NCBI RefSeq assembly: GCF_041053105.1
Contig: NZ_CP163444.1
Location: 6,232,501-6,296,500, forward strand
DNA: 64,000 nucleotides
Reading direction: 5' to 3'
Origin: Streptomyces sp. R44
GTDB taxonomy: Bacteria > Actinomycetota > Actinomycetes > Streptomycetales > Streptomycetaceae
Part shown: in pieces, positions 42,211 through 51,089 of the stretch
Position numbering within the stretch: the first letter of the stretch is position 1
How the letters are laid out: every line of letters begins with the position of its first letter
Position numbers and translations under genes: made by a program
The notes under the pieces: generated by a model
The model's database searches: none
Told to the model about the DNA's origin: nothing
Seen by the model: only the letters and a program-made list of their open reading frames with translations

Positions 42211-43344
42211 ATGGCAGGAACCGACCGCGAGAAGGCGCTCGACGCCGCGCTCGCACAGATTGAACGCCAATTCGGCAAGGGCGCCGTGATGCGCATGGGC
42301 GACCGCACCCAGGAGCCGATCGAGGTGATCTCCACCGGATCGACCGCCCTCGACGTCGCCCTCGGCGTCGGCGGCCTGCCGCGCGGCCGTGTCGTGGAGA
42401 TCTACGGACCGGAGTCCTCCGGTAAGACGACCCTGACCCTGCACGCCGTGGCCAACGCCCAGAAGGCCGGCGGACAGGTCGCCTTCGTGGACGCCGAGCA
42501 CGCCCTCGACCCCGAGTACGCCAAGAAGCTCGGCGTCGACATCGACAACCTCATCCTGTCCCAGCCGGACAACGGCGAGCAGGCCCTCGAGATCGTCGAC
42601 ATGCTGGTCCGCTCCGGCGCCCTCGACCTGATCGTCATCGACTCCGTCGCCGCGCTCGTCCCGCGTGCGGAGATCGAGGGCGAGATGGGCGACTCGCACG
42701 TGGGTCTCCAGGCCCGCCTGATGAGCCAGGCGCTCCGGAAGATCACCAGCGCGCTCAACCAGTCCAAGACCACCGCGATCTTCATCAACCAGCTCCGCGA
42801 GAAGATCGGCGTGATGTTCGGCTCGCCGGAGACCACGACCGGTGGCCGCGCCCTGAAGTTCTACGCCTCGGTGCGCCTCGACATCCGTCGTATCGAGACC
42901 CTCAAGGACGGCACGGAGGCGGTCGGCAACCGCACCCGCGTCAAGGTCGTCAAGAACAAGGTCGCGCCGCCGTTCAAGCAGGCCGAGTTCGACATCCTCT
43001 ACGGCCAGGGCATCAGCCGCGAGGGCGGCCTGATCGACATGGGCGTGGAGCACGGCTTCGTCCGCAAGGCGGGCGCCTGGTACACGTACGAGGGCGACCA
43101 GCTCGGCCAGGGCAAGGAGAACGCCCGCAACTTCCTGAAGGACAACCCCGACCTCGCCAACGAGATCGAGAAGAAGATCAAGGAGAAGCTGGGCGTCGGC
43201 GTCCGGCCCGAGGCTCCGTCGGCCGAGCCGGGTGCGGACGCGGCGGGCGCCGCCGACGCGACCGGTGCGGACGACGCCAAGAGCGTCCCGGCTCCCGCGA
43301 GCAAGACCGCGAAGGCGACCAAGGCCACCGCGGTCAAGAGCTGA
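42211..43344 (+). CDS. recA: Recombinase RecA
   Basis: This 377-residue protein catalyses homologous strand exchange and LexA self-cleavage. Walker A is [10 protein letters not shown] near residue 66, Walker [14 protein letters not shown], and the DNA-binding loop with [16 protein letters not shown] is present. The C-terminus from about residue 330 is Ala/Lys/Asp-rich, longer than in E. coli and typical of Streptomyces. Start [16 protein letters not shown]; in-frame extensions upstream (from 42112) lie in the leader and are rejected. recX follows 4 nt after the stop. Confidence 0.98.
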   Translation: MAGTDREKALDAALAQIERQFGKGAVMRMGDRTQEPIEVISTGSTALDVALGVGGLPRGRVVEIYGPESSGKTTLTLHAVANAQKAGGQVAFVDAEHALDPEYAKKLGVDIDNLILSQPDNGEQALEIVDMLVRSGALDLIVIDSVAALVPRAEIEGEMGDSHVGLQARLMSQALRKITSALNQSKTTAIFINQLREKIGVMFGSPETTTGGRALKFYASVRLDIRRIETLKDGTEAVGNRTRVKVVKNKVAPPFKQAEFDILYGQGISREGGLIDMGVEHGFVRKAGAWYTYEGDQLGQGKENARNFLKDNPDLANEIEKKIKEKLGVGVRPEAPSAEPGADAAGAADATGADDAKSVPAPASKTAKATKATAVKS

Positions 43345-43348
43345 ACCG

Positions 43349-43915
43349 GTGACCGGGCGCACCGAATGGCCGGGTGACAGCTCCGACTCGTCGAGGGCCG
43401 AGAAGGAGCTGTCACCCCAGGATCCGGCTGAGCGGGCGCGCGCGATCTGCCTGCGCCTGCTCACCGGAAACCCCCGCACGCGCAAGCAGCTCGCCGACGC
43501 GCTGCGCAAGCGGGAGATCCCCGACGAGGTGGCGGAGGAGGTCCTCTCCCGCTTCGAGGACGTCGGTCTCATCGACGACGCCGCCTTCGCGGGGGCCTGG
43601 GTGGAGTCCCGCCACCACGGCCGGGGCCTCGCCCGCCGGGCGCTCGCCCGGGAGCTGCGCACCAAGGGCGTCGAGCCGACCCTCATCCAGGAGGCGGTGG
43701 ACCAGCTCGACACCGAGCGGGAGGAGGCCACGGCGCGCGAGCTCGTGGACCGCAAGCTGCGCGCCACCCGCGGCCTCGACCGCGACCGGCGTCTGAGACG
43801 GCTCGCGGGGATGCTCGCCCGCAAGGGGTACCCCGAGGGCATGGCCCTCCGCGTCGTCCGCCAGGCCCTGGAGGCCGAGGGCGAGGACACGGAGGGACTG
43901 GACGAGCCCTTCTGA
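43349..43915 (+). CDS. recX: Regulatory protein RecX
   Basis: This 188-residue inhibitor and modulator of RecA filaments is all-helical. It has the RecX pattern (CLRLLTGNPRTRKQLADALRKREIP, then ARRALARELRTKGV and LARKGYPEGMALRVVRQAL). The GTG start is 4 nt after the recA stop, so recA-recX is a coupled operon, the usual arrangement in actinobacteria. Confidence 0.94.
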   Translation: MTGRTEWPGDSSDSSRAEKELSPQDPAERARAICLRLLTGNPRTRKQLADALRKREIPDEVAEEVLSRFEDVGLIDDAAFAGAWVESRHHGRGLARRALARELRTKGVEPTLIQEAVDQLDTEREEATARELVDRKLRATRGLDRDRRLRRLAGMLARKGYPEGMALRVVRQALEAEGEDTEGLDEPF

Positions 43916-43924
43916 GCGGGGCCC

Positions 43925-44056
43925 GCTGACGGGCCTTGCCGAGACGGGTTCTACCGAGCGGGCGCCTGCTGACGGGCTTTGCCGAGACAGGCTCTGCCGA
44001 GACGGGCACCTGCTGACGAGTCCTTCGGGACGGGCCTTGCCGAGAGGCGCCGCTTC
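43925..44056. repeat. About 44-bp tandem repeats after recX
   Basis: Three imperfect units begin GCTGACG at 43925, 43968 and 44012, sharing GACGGGC(C/T)TTGCCGAGAC(G/A)GG. The last unit is degenerate. They start 10 bp after the recX stop. No coding potential is convincing. Confidence 0.75.
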
Positions 44057-44060
44057 CAGG

Positions 44061-44095
44061 CGAGTCCTTCTGCCGCGGGGGGACAGAAGGACTCG
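44061..44095. terminator. Strong hairpin between recX and rhodanese genes
   Basis: A perfect 12-bp stem, CGAGTCCTTCTG with CAGAAGGACTCG, encloses an 11-nt loop. It lies between convergent genes and could stop transcripts from both. Part of the arm sequence (GAGTCCTTC) also occurs at about 44017. Confidence 0.7.
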
Positions 44096-44210
44096 TCCGG
44101 TTGCGGCCCGGGGGACGTCCGGGGGACGTCCGGTCAGGCGCGCGCCGGCCGGGCCGGCCCGAGGCCGGAGGACCGGCCGGGCTCGGGCCGCCGGGAGGCG
44201 CACAGGACCA

Positions 44211-44370
44211 GGCGTCCGCTCGAATACCCGTCAGCCCGGGGCCCGGTGTCAGGCGTCCGCTCCGGTGCCCGTAAGCCGGGGCGGACCGGTGTCAGGCGTC
44301 CGCTCAGGTGCCCGTCAGCCGGGGTGGCCCGGTGTCAGGCGTTCGGTCAGGCTCGGGTGGCCGGGAGGAG
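44211..44370. repeat. Tandem 41-43-bp repeats at the rhodanese 3' end
   Basis: Units start GGCGTCCGCTC at 44211, 44252 and 44295 and end CGGTGTCA. A fourth degenerate copy from 44338 (GGCGTTCGGTCAGG) runs into the last codons of the rhodanese gene. Direct, without spacers. Together with the 44-bp repeats they fill most of the 431-bp gap after recX, in which I see no gene. Confidence 0.8.
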
Positions 44371-44754
44371 GACCGGGAGGCCGGCGGACTTCCAGGCCTG
44401 GAAGCCGCCGATGAGGTCCGTCGCCCGGTGCAGGCCCAGGCGGCGCAGGGACTCGGCCGCGAGGGAGGAGGCGTAGCCCTCGTTGCAGAGGACCACCACC
44501 CGCAGGTCGTGGCTGTCGGCCTCCGCAGCGCGGTGGCTGCCCAGCGGGTCGAGCCGCCACTCCAGTTCGTTGCGCTCCACGATCAGCGCGCCCGGGATCA
44601 GGCCGTCCCGTTCCCGCAGGGCGGCGTAGCGCGTGTCCACCAGGAGCGCGTCACCCGCCTCGTACGCCTCGTAGGCGGCCCGGGGCTCGATCCGGTCGAG
44701 GCCCGACCTGACCCGCTCCAGGAGCTCGTCGATGCCCACTCGCTCCTCGCTCAC
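44347..44754 (-). CDS. Rhodanese-like sulfurtransferase
   Basis: This 135-residue single-domain rhodanese has the catalytic Cys90 in VVLCNEGYASS and the rhodanese patterns LLVDTRYAA and GGFQAWKSAGLPV. It transfers sulfane sulfur between thiols. Its start overlaps the cdo stop (ATGA), forming a cysteine-catabolism operon. The 3' end runs into a tandem repeat. Regulation is probably shared with cdo through the upstream leader peptide. Confidence 0.9.
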   Translation of the reverse strand: MSEERVGIDELLERVRSGLDRIEPRAAYEAYEAGDALLVDTRYAALRERDGLIPGALIVERNELEWRLDPLGSHRAAEADSHDLRVVVLCNEGYASSLAAESLRRLGLHRATDLIGGFQAWKSAGLPVLLPATRA

Positions 44755-45296
44755 TGCCAGTCCTCCGGACGCTCGACCTGCTCAAGACGGAGTACCGCGC
44801 CCGTCCGGCTGAACCGCCGGATCAGCGGGAGCGGCGGATAGTAGGCGTGCACCGACACCGCGTGGGTGTCCGTGGACTCGTTCAGCACCTCGTGCACGTG
44901 GTGGCGGCCGAACGCCCGGCCGGTGCCCTCCGGGAGACGCCGGGAGCGGTCGAGGCCGTCGGCCAGTTCCAGGGTCTTCCAGCCGCTCGCCGGCAGGCGG
45001 ACGGCGAGCGCGTTCTCGGTCAGCGTGCCGCGCGCGGTCGCGAAGGCGCCCAGCGACTCGGCGTGGTCGTGCCAGCCGGTGCCGGTGCCGGGCGGCCAGC
45101 CGATGAGCCAGGCCTCGCTGCCGCCGGGGCCGTCGAGCCGTACCCAGGTACGGCCCTCGGGGTCGAGCGGCAGGGAGTCGACGAGGTCCTGGTCGGCCGC
45201 CGTACGACGGACGAAGTCGAGGAGTTCCGCCGAGCTCGGTGAGGGGGTGGAGGTGGGGGAGAGGACAGGGGGAAGGGGGGTGACGTGCTGGGGCAC
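44751..45296 (-). CDS. cdo: Cysteine dioxygenase (cupin, type I)
   Basis: This 181-residue Fe(II) enzyme oxidises cysteine to cysteine sulfinate. The cupin metal ligands are visible: HDH (His76, His78) in GWHDHAESLGAF and His135 in HHVHEVLN, which fits H-x3-N. The GTG at 45296 follows AGGACGG; ACGG/CCGT around it could fold into a small hairpin masking the start. The frame further upstream holds no family residues. The next gene (rhodanese) overlaps by 4 nt. Confidence 0.9.
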   Translation of the reverse strand: MPQHVTPLPPVLSPTSTPSPSSAELLDFVRRTAADQDLVDSLPLDPEGRTWVRLDGPGGSEAWLIGWPPGTGTGWHDHAESLGAFATARGTLTENALAVRLPASGWKTLELADGLDRSRRLPEGTGRAFGRHHVHEVLNESTDTHAVSVHAYYPPLPLIRRFSRTGAVLRLEQVERPEDWQ

Positions 45297-45390
45297 GGAT
45301 GACCGTCCTGAGGTTCGCGAAGAGCGCGCGACGGCACACGGCACACGGACATGCGTCGGTGGCGGGGCGCGCGCGGGGAGAGGGGCGAGA
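45297..45390 (-). promoter_or_regulatory. Attenuator-like leader between Cys peptide and cdo
   Basis: This 94-nt spacer on the minus strand contains GC-rich complementary runs: GCGCGCG near 45360 with CGCGCGC near 45325, and two copies of CGGCACA. A short ACGG/CCGT hairpin covers the cdo start. These could form alternative structures depending on whether ribosomes stall at cysteine codons of the upstream leader ORF. No structure was computed. Confidence 0.45.
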
Positions 45391-45462
45391 TCAGCAGGAC
45401 GGGCGACACACGCAGCCCGCATAGCGGAGGAGGTCCATATGGACCCTCCGCCACAGGCGCAC
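45391..45462 (-). CDS. Cysteine-rich leader peptide upstream of cdo
   Basis: This tiny ORF ends in MDLLRYAGCVCRPSC and a stop. It holds three Cys codons among its last seven. It has an in-frame GTG at 45462 (VRLWRRVH precedes the Met) and an ATG at 45438 with GGAGGG seven bases upstream. The pattern (Arg-rich start, HMDLLR, Cys-rich end) matches the putative attenuator leader peptides annotated before sulfur and cysteine genes in Streptomyces. It lies 94 nt before cdo. Its likely role is to stall ribosomes when charged tRNA-Cys is scarce, changing the downstream fold. Which start is used is undecided. Confidence 0.75.
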   Translation of the reverse strand: MRLWRRVHMDLLRYAGCVCRPSC

Positions 45463-45509
45463 ATCGGTGTCGGTCACGCTCCGGAGTACACCATGCGCGC
45501 CTGTGGGAA

Positions 45510-47261
45510 TCAATGCATGTCCGCCGTGCGGTCGCTCGGCACGGACACTTCGGGGGCCTTCCCGGAGGGGTCCTTCTCCGAGCCGGTCGTGTCGGAGGCG
45601 GTCTTCTCCGAGGCGGCCTTGTCGGAGGGGGCCTCCTCCGCCGGAGCCTCTTCGGTGGCCGAGCCGCCGCGGGCCGCGTCCGCCGCCGCGTACAGCTCCT
45701 CCGGACGGACCCCGGAGAACGCGGCGACGAGGTGCCCGTCGGGCCGTACGAGCAGGACGGCGTGGGCCGGAGCGCCCGGGTAGGCCTCTGTGACCAGGAC
45801 CTCGGCCTTCACCGGGAGCGCCTGGACCGCCTCTTCGAGCCGGGGCATCACCCCCGCGCTCCGCCAGTGGCGCCGGTCCCACACCCCGGTGCCGGGGGCG
45901 ACGAGGAGGACCAGGAGACGGCCCTGGCCGAGCCGGTCCCGGAGCCGTACGGTCGTGCCGTCGGGGGCGGTCACGCGGACGTCCTCGACGGGGGCGCCCT
46001 CCGGGGTGCCGACGGGGGTGCGCCCCTCGGTGTAGGGAGGCGCGAGGGGGGAGTGGGGGTACGCCGGGGGCGCGCCGAGCGGGCCGCGCCCCACATGGCC
46101 GTCGGTCAGCAGGGCGTCGTGGCCGCGCGAGGCGCCCGGGAGGTACGTCCGTAGGCCCCCGCCGCCGCGCAGTACGGGCAGCGACTGGTCCGCCGCGCGC
46201 AGCCGGATCGCGACGGCCGTCCGCCGCTCGCTCTGGTAGCTGTCGAGCAGCCGCTCCGAGCCGCCGTGGTGCCAGGCGTGGGCGAGCTTCCACGCGAGGT
46301 TGTCCACGTCCCGCAGGCCCTCGTCGAGGCCCTGGGTGCCGACCGCGCCGAGCAGGTGCGCCGCGTCGCCGGCGAGGAGGACCCGGTCCACCCGCCAGCG
46401 GCGGGCGAGCCGGTGGTGCAGGGTGTGGACGCCGGTGTCGATGAGTTCGTACGGGGGTGTCACGCCCTCGCACCAGCCGGCCAGGGTCTCGCGGATCCGG
46501 GCGACCAGCGCGTCCGGGGTGACGAGGTCGCCGCGGGGCGGCAGCAGCCAGTCGATCCGCCACACCCCGTCGGGCAGCGGACGGGCGGTGATCTCCTCGC
46601 CGGCGCCGCGCCACGGGGGCTGGCGGTGCAACAGGGCCTCCCCGGGCCAGGGGAGTTCGGTGCGCAGCGCGGCCACGGCGTGCCGCTCCACCGCCGTGCG
46701 GCCGGGGAACCGGATCCCGAGCAGCTTGCGTACGGTCGAGCGGGCCCCGTCGCAGCCGACGAGATGGCTGCCGCGCCACCAGGTGCCCTCCGGGCCGCGG
46801 GTGTGGGCGACGACCCCGTCCCGGTCCTGCTCGATGGTGTCGAGCCGGGACTCGGTGACGATCCGGATCAGCTTCTGCCGGGAGATGGCGTCGCGCAGGC
46901 CGCGGGCCAGGGCGTGCTGGGGGATGTGCAGCGGGGCGGCCGGGGAGGCGGGCGCGTCGGGGTCCTCGGACCATTCCTCGGTGCCGCCGAGCCCCAGGTC
47001 GAGGGTGAGCCGGCGCACCTCCTGGCGGCGGCGCATCCCGCGCCAGCCGATCCAGCGGACGCCCTCGTCACGGAGGGTCGTGCAGCCGAGCCGCTCGACC
47101 ATAGCGGCCATGTCGGCGCGCAGGACGACGCTGCGCGCCGGGCGGGACTCCTCCTTGCCGGCGCCCTCGTCGAGGACGATGCTGGGCACGCCCTGGGCGG
47201 CGAGCGCGAGGGAGAGCGCGAGGCCGACCGGCCCCGCGCCCACGATGATCACCGGGTCCAC
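45510..47261 (-). CDS. FAD-dependent monooxygenase (PheA/TfdB-like family)
   Basis: This 583-residue flavoprotein hydroxylase has the FAD-binding motif VIIVGAGPVGLALSLA at the N-terminus, the DG motif VGCDGARSTVRKLLG, and a GD motif LLAGDAAHLLGAVGTQGLDEGLRDVDNLAWKLA. The latter departs from the common GDAAH-x3-P-x-GG-x-G-x-N form. A thioredoxin-like C-terminal domain typical of phenol hydroxylases follows (LVLLVAPGTGVW). The last 50 residues are low-complexity Ala/Glu/Ser/Lys repeats. The GTG at 47261 follows CAGGAG; an upstream in-frame ATG at 47348 is unlikely. Substrate unknown. It lies between cdo and the glutamate importer. Confidence 0.88.
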   Translation of the reverse strand: MDPVIIVGAGPVGLALSLALAAQGVPSIVLDEGAGKEESRPARSVVLRADMAAMVERLGCTTLRDEGVRWIGWRGMRRRQEVRRLTLDLGLGGTEEWSEDPDAPASPAAPLHIPQHALARGLRDAISRQKLIRIVTESRLDTIEQDRDGVVAHTRGPEGTWWRGSHLVGCDGARSTVRKLLGIRFPGRTAVERHAVAALRTELPWPGEALLHRQPPWRGAGEEITARPLPDGVWRIDWLLPPRGDLVTPDALVARIRETLAGWCEGVTPPYELIDTGVHTLHHRLARRWRVDRVLLAGDAAHLLGAVGTQGLDEGLRDVDNLAWKLAHAWHHGGSERLLDSYQSERRTAVAIRLRAADQSLPVLRGGGGLRTYLPGASRGHDALLTDGHVGRGPLGAPPAYPHSPLAPPYTEGRTPVGTPEGAPVEDVRVTAPDGTTVRLRDRLGQGRLLVLLVAPGTGVWDRRHWRSAGVMPRLEEAVQALPVKAEVLVTEAYPGAPAHAVLLVRPDGHLVAAFSGVRPEELYAAADAARGGSATEEAPAEEAPSDKAASEKTASDTTGSEKDPSGKAPEVSVPSDRTADMH

Positions 47262-47376
47262 GGCGCGGCTCCTGTAGGCCGGACGGTCATGGGGGCAGCA
47301 CAGCTGAGTGTGGCACGAGCCCGGTGGTTGATCACAGACCGTATGCAACCCACTGAGGGTGCTTGCGTCAAGCGAC

Positions 47377-47428
47377 GGGGTGGGCGCGGTGCGGCTGACC
47401 TGAAGTCAGTGCCGCTCCGGCCCACCCC
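47377..47428 (-). terminator. Terminator of the glu operon
   Basis: GGGGTGGGC and GCCCACCCC pair, continuing inward with GTGCGGCTGAC/GTCAGTGCCGC (one bulge) around a CTGAA loop. It begins 26 nt beyond the gluD stop on the minus strand. Confidence 0.82.
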
Positions 47429-47453
47429 TGTTGTCCCACGGACCCCTGCGGAG

Positions 47454-48344
47454 TCAGGCGCCGCTGACGGCTTCCGACTTCACGTCGGGGACTCCGGCCT
47501 GGGCCGGGAGGTTCACCGAGGGAGACTTCCTGCCCTGCCGCAGCCGCTTCTCCAGGCGGCTCGCGAGGGTGGTGAGGAGGAAGTTGAGGGCGATGTAGAT
47601 CAGGGCGATGACGGTGAAGGTGGCGATCGTGTTGGCACCGTAGTTGGCCGTGATCTGGCGGTTCTGGCTGAGCAGCTCCGCGTAGCCGAGCAGGGCGCCG
47701 CCGAGCGCGGTGTCCTTCACGATGACGACGAGCTGGCTGACCAGGGCGGGCAGCATGACGGTCACGGCCTGCGGCAGCAGGACGTACAGCATGGTCTGAC
47801 CCTTGCGCATGCCGAGCGCGACGGCCGCGTCGGCCTGGCCGCGGGGCAGCGAGAGCACGCCGGCCCGGACCACCTCGGCGATGACGGAGGCGTTGTAGAG
47901 AACGAGGCCGGTGACGACCGCGTACAGCGGGCGGAAGTCGGAGCTCACGGTCGTGAACTGTGCGTACACCGCGCTCGCGAACATCATCAGCAGCAGGACC
48001 GGGATGGCGCGGAAGAACTCCACCACCGCGCCCACGGGCACCCGCACCCAGCGGTGGTCGGAGAGCCGGCCGATGCCGAGGGCGGCGCCGAGCGGCAGCG
48101 CGATCAGGATGGAGAGCGCGGCGGCCTTGAGGGTCTCGACCAGGCCCGGCAGCAGGTATGTCGTCCAGACCCGGGAGTCGGTGACGAAGGGGCTCCACTT
48201 GTCCGCGTCCAGCTGGTTCTTGTCGGCCAGCGCGGTGAGAACCCACCAGGCCACCAGGGCGAGAACCGCCAGGAAGACGATCGTGTAGACGATGTTGCGC
48301 CGCTTCGCGCGCGGGCCGGGAGTGTCGTACAGGACGGAGCTCAT
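47454..48344 (-). CDS. gluD: Glutamate ABC transporter permease GluD
   Basis: This 296-residue inner-membrane permease has the HEAAL family layout and the EAA-loop RAGVLSLPRGQADAAVALGMRKGQTM. About six membrane segments are visible after a cytosolic N-terminus. It pairs with GluC. It overlaps the gluC stop by ATGA. It is the last gene of the gluA-B-C-D order known from Corynebacterium and Streptomyces. Confidence 0.93.
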   Translation of the reverse strand: MSSVLYDTPGPRAKRRNIVYTIVFLAVLALVAWWVLTALADKNQLDADKWSPFVTDSRVWTTYLLPGLVETLKAAALSILIALPLGAALGIGRLSDHRWVRVPVGAVVEFFRAIPVLLLMMFASAVYAQFTTVSSDFRPLYAVVTGLVLYNASVIAEVVRAGVLSLPRGQADAAVALGMRKGQTMLYVLLPQAVTVMLPALVSQLVVIVKDTALGGALLGYAELLSQNRQITANYGANTIATFTVIALIYIALNFLLTTLASRLEKRLRQGRKSPSVNLPAQAGVPDVKSEAVSGA

Positions 48345-49015
48345 CGCTTCACCGCCAGTCGCTTGGCCGCCCAGCCCAGGATCAGGCCGGTGGGGAGGGT
48401 GAGGACGATGAAGCCGAAGGCGAAGACCGCGAAGACGGCGAAGAGCGCGTCGGCCTCGTTCTCGATCATCTCCTTCATCAGGAACGCGGCCTCGGCGGCG
48501 CTGATGGCTGCCGCCACGGTGGTGTTCTTGGTGAGGGCGATGAGGACGTTGGCCAGCGGGGCCACCACTGCGCGGAAGGCCTGCGGGAGCACCACCAGGG
48601 TGAGGACCTGGGTGAAGCTCAGGCCCAGTGCGCGGGCGGCCTCGGCCTGACCGGGCGGAACGGTGTTGATGCCGGAGCGCAGCGCCTCGCAGACGAACGT
48701 GCCGGTGTACGCGACCAGTCCGAGGATCGCGAGCCGGAAGCCGATCGTCTGGGAGTCGTCGGCGCCGAGGGTGATGCCGAGGGTCTGGTCGAGGCCCAGC
48801 GAACAGGCCACGATGACCACGGTCAGCGGGGTGTTCCGGACGAGATTGACGTACCCGGTGCCGAAGGCACGCATCAGCGGGACGGGGCTGACCCTCATGG
48901 CAACCAGCGCGGTGCCCCAGATCAGCGAGCCGATCGCCGAGAAGAAGGTGAGTTGCGCCGTCACCCAGAAGGCGCCGAGCAGGTCGTACTGCCCGGAATC
49001 AAGAAAGTCGAACAC
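48341..49015 (-). CDS. gluC: Glutamate ABC transporter permease GluC
   Basis: This 224-residue permease has the polar-amino-acid HEAAL signature (CEALRSGINTVPPGQAEAARALGLSFTQ) and five to six membrane segments. It is translationally coupled to gluD. It follows gluB after a 121-bp gap with a strong hairpin, so it is probably made in lower amounts than the binding protein. Confidence 0.93.
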   Translation of the reverse strand: MFDFLDSGQYDLLGAFWVTAQLTFFSAIGSLIWGTALVAMRVSPVPLMRAFGTGYVNLVRNTPLTVVIVACSLGLDQTLGITLGADDSQTIGFRLAILGLVAYTGTFVCEALRSGINTVPPGQAEAARALGLSFTQVLTLVVLPQAFRAVVAPLANVLIALTKNTTVAAAISAAEAAFLMKEMIENEADALFAVFAVFAFGFIVLTLPTGLILGWAAKRLAVKR

Positions 49016-49085
49016 GATGCCCCGCGCTCTCCCCTGGTGGTCGGTCGGTGTGGAGGCCGCCGCGTGGGCGGCGGCCGGTGCCGGC

Positions 49086-49118
49086 GTGACGGCCGCCCGT
49101 GCGCGGGGCGGCCGTCAC
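49086..49118 (-). terminator. Intra-operon hairpin between gluB and gluC
   Basis: A perfect 13-bp stem (GTGACGGCCGCCC with GGGCGGCCGTCAC) encloses a 7-nt loop. It lies 18 nt past gluB and 70 nt before gluC on the minus strand. It probably acts as a partial terminator or 3' stabiliser that raises the binding protein over the permeases, as in other importer operons. Confidence 0.75.
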
Positions 49119-49136
49119 GGCTTCGGGCGGGGTGGG

Positions 49137-49958
49137 TCAGCTCGCGATCTTCGGCGCGGGCTCGTACTTGTAGCCCGAGGGGCCGAAGTGCTGCTTGACG
49201 AGCTTCTCCCAGGTGCCGTCGGAGACCATCTTCTCCAGCGCCTTGTTGATCTTGCCGCGCAGGTCCTCGTCGCCCTTCTTGACGCCGATGCCGTAGTTCT
49301 CGTCGCTCATCCGGAGACCGACGAGCTTGAACTTGCCCTGGTTCTCCTTCTGCGCGGCGTAGCCCGCGAGGATGGAGTCGTCGGTGGTCAGGGCGTCCAC
49401 GCGCTTGTTCTCCAGGCCGGTGAGGCACTCGGAGTAGCCGCCGAGCTGACGGAGGTCGGCCTTCGGGGCGAGCTTGTCCCGGACGTTCTGCGCGGAGGTC
49501 GAGCCGGTGACCGAGCAGAGCTTCTTGGAGTTGAGGTCCTCGACCTTGGTGATCGAGTTGTCGTCGGTGCGCACGAGCAGGTCCTGGTGGGCCAGGAAGT
49601 ACGGACCCGCGAAGTCGACCTCCTTCTTGCGCTTGTCGTTGATCGAGTAGCTGGCGACGACGAACTTGACGTCACCGTTCTTGATCAGGTTCTCGCGCTC
49701 GGCGCTCGGCGCCTGCTTCCAGTTGATCTTGTCCTCGGAGTAGCCGAGCTCCTTGGCCACGTACTTGGCGACGTCGACGTCGAAACCGGCGTACGTGCCG
49801 TCCGGGGTCTTCAGGCCGAGGCCCGGCTGGTCGAACTTGATGCCGATGTTGATCTTGTCGCCGTTGCTGCCGGAGTCGGAGCCGCTGCCACAGGCGGTGG
49901 CGGTCAGGGCGAGGACGACGGCGGCCGCGGCGGCGGCGGAGACGCTGCGAAGCTTCAT
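49137..49958 (-). CDS. gluB: Glutamate-binding lipoprotein GluB
   Basis: This 273-residue periplasmic-type solute-binding protein is membrane-anchored in Gram-positives. The signal peptide ends with lipobox LTATAC (lipidated Cys near residue 23), followed by a Gly/Ser linker. The SBP_bac_3 domain follows (VNK-free core with FDVDVAKYVAKELG, SYSINDKRKKEVDFAGPYF, CLTGLENKRVDALTTDD). It delivers glutamate to GluC/GluD. It lies 54 bp after gluA. Confidence 0.94.
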   Translation of the reverse strand: MKLRSVSAAAAAAVVLALTATACGSGSDSGSNGDKINIGIKFDQPGLGLKTPDGTYAGFDVDVAKYVAKELGYSEDKINWKQAPSAERENLIKNGDVKFVVASYSINDKRKKEVDFAGPYFLAHQDLLVRTDDNSITKVEDLNSKKLCSVTGSTSAQNVRDKLAPKADLRQLGGYSECLTGLENKRVDALTTDDSILAGYAAQKENQGKFKLVGLRMSDENYGIGVKKGDEDLRGKINKALEKMVSDGTWEKLVKQHFGPSGYKYEPAPKIAS

Positions 49959-50012
49959 GGAGGAAAGTCCCTTGAGTAGGCGTGAGTTGGGAAGACTAGG
50001 TCGTGAACCCGC

Positions 50013-50798
<786 letters not shown>

Positions 50799-50845
50799 CG
50801 GCCTCTTGCTCCGTCCTCCTCGGTTGGGGAGGACACTAGAGACCC

Positions 50846-50868
50846 GATGTGACGAGCGTCATCACATC
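50846..50868. promoter_or_regulatory. Palindromic site upstream of gluA
   Basis: GATGTGA and TCACATC flank nine bases. Within them TGAC-GAGC-GTCA is a second, nested palindrome (50850-50861). It lies 48-70 bp before the gluA start in the 291-bp divergent gap. Likely operator; the regulator is unknown. Confidence 0.5.
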
Positions 50869-51010
50869 TGAGCGGAAATTGAGGATAACGATACGGCCGC
50901 AACCGGACACAGCGTGTGAAGGTGACGCCCTGTGCCGTACCGGGTCCATAACGGAAACGGTGACGTAACAGGGGGACACTTGACTGTGACACCCATGTTC
51001 GGTGTTCATG

Positions 51011-51080
51011 CCCTGGTACCACCTGGTACACAGAGAGCCGCCATCGGCGGAACCACGGAACACCACGGAACATCACGGAG
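51011..51080 (+). promoter_or_regulatory. Ten-bp direct repeats upstream of the OmpR-type regulator
   Basis: CCTGGTACCA is followed by CCTGGTACAC (51012-51031). Then AACCACGGAA, CACCACGGAA and CATCACGGAG occupy 51051-51080, three units of 10 bp each. The last merges into the ribosome site GGAGGAGG. Direct repeats at 10-bp spacing are a typical binding pattern for OmpR-family regulators, so autoregulation is plausible. Confidence 0.5.
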
Positions 51081-51089
51081 GAGGTACGC

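Noticed and set aside
45391..46974. 527-residue minus-strand frame ending in the Cys-rich peptide
   Set aside because: Only the last 15-23 codons have a ribosome site and family-like pattern; the rest is an off-frame of the monooxygenase gene.
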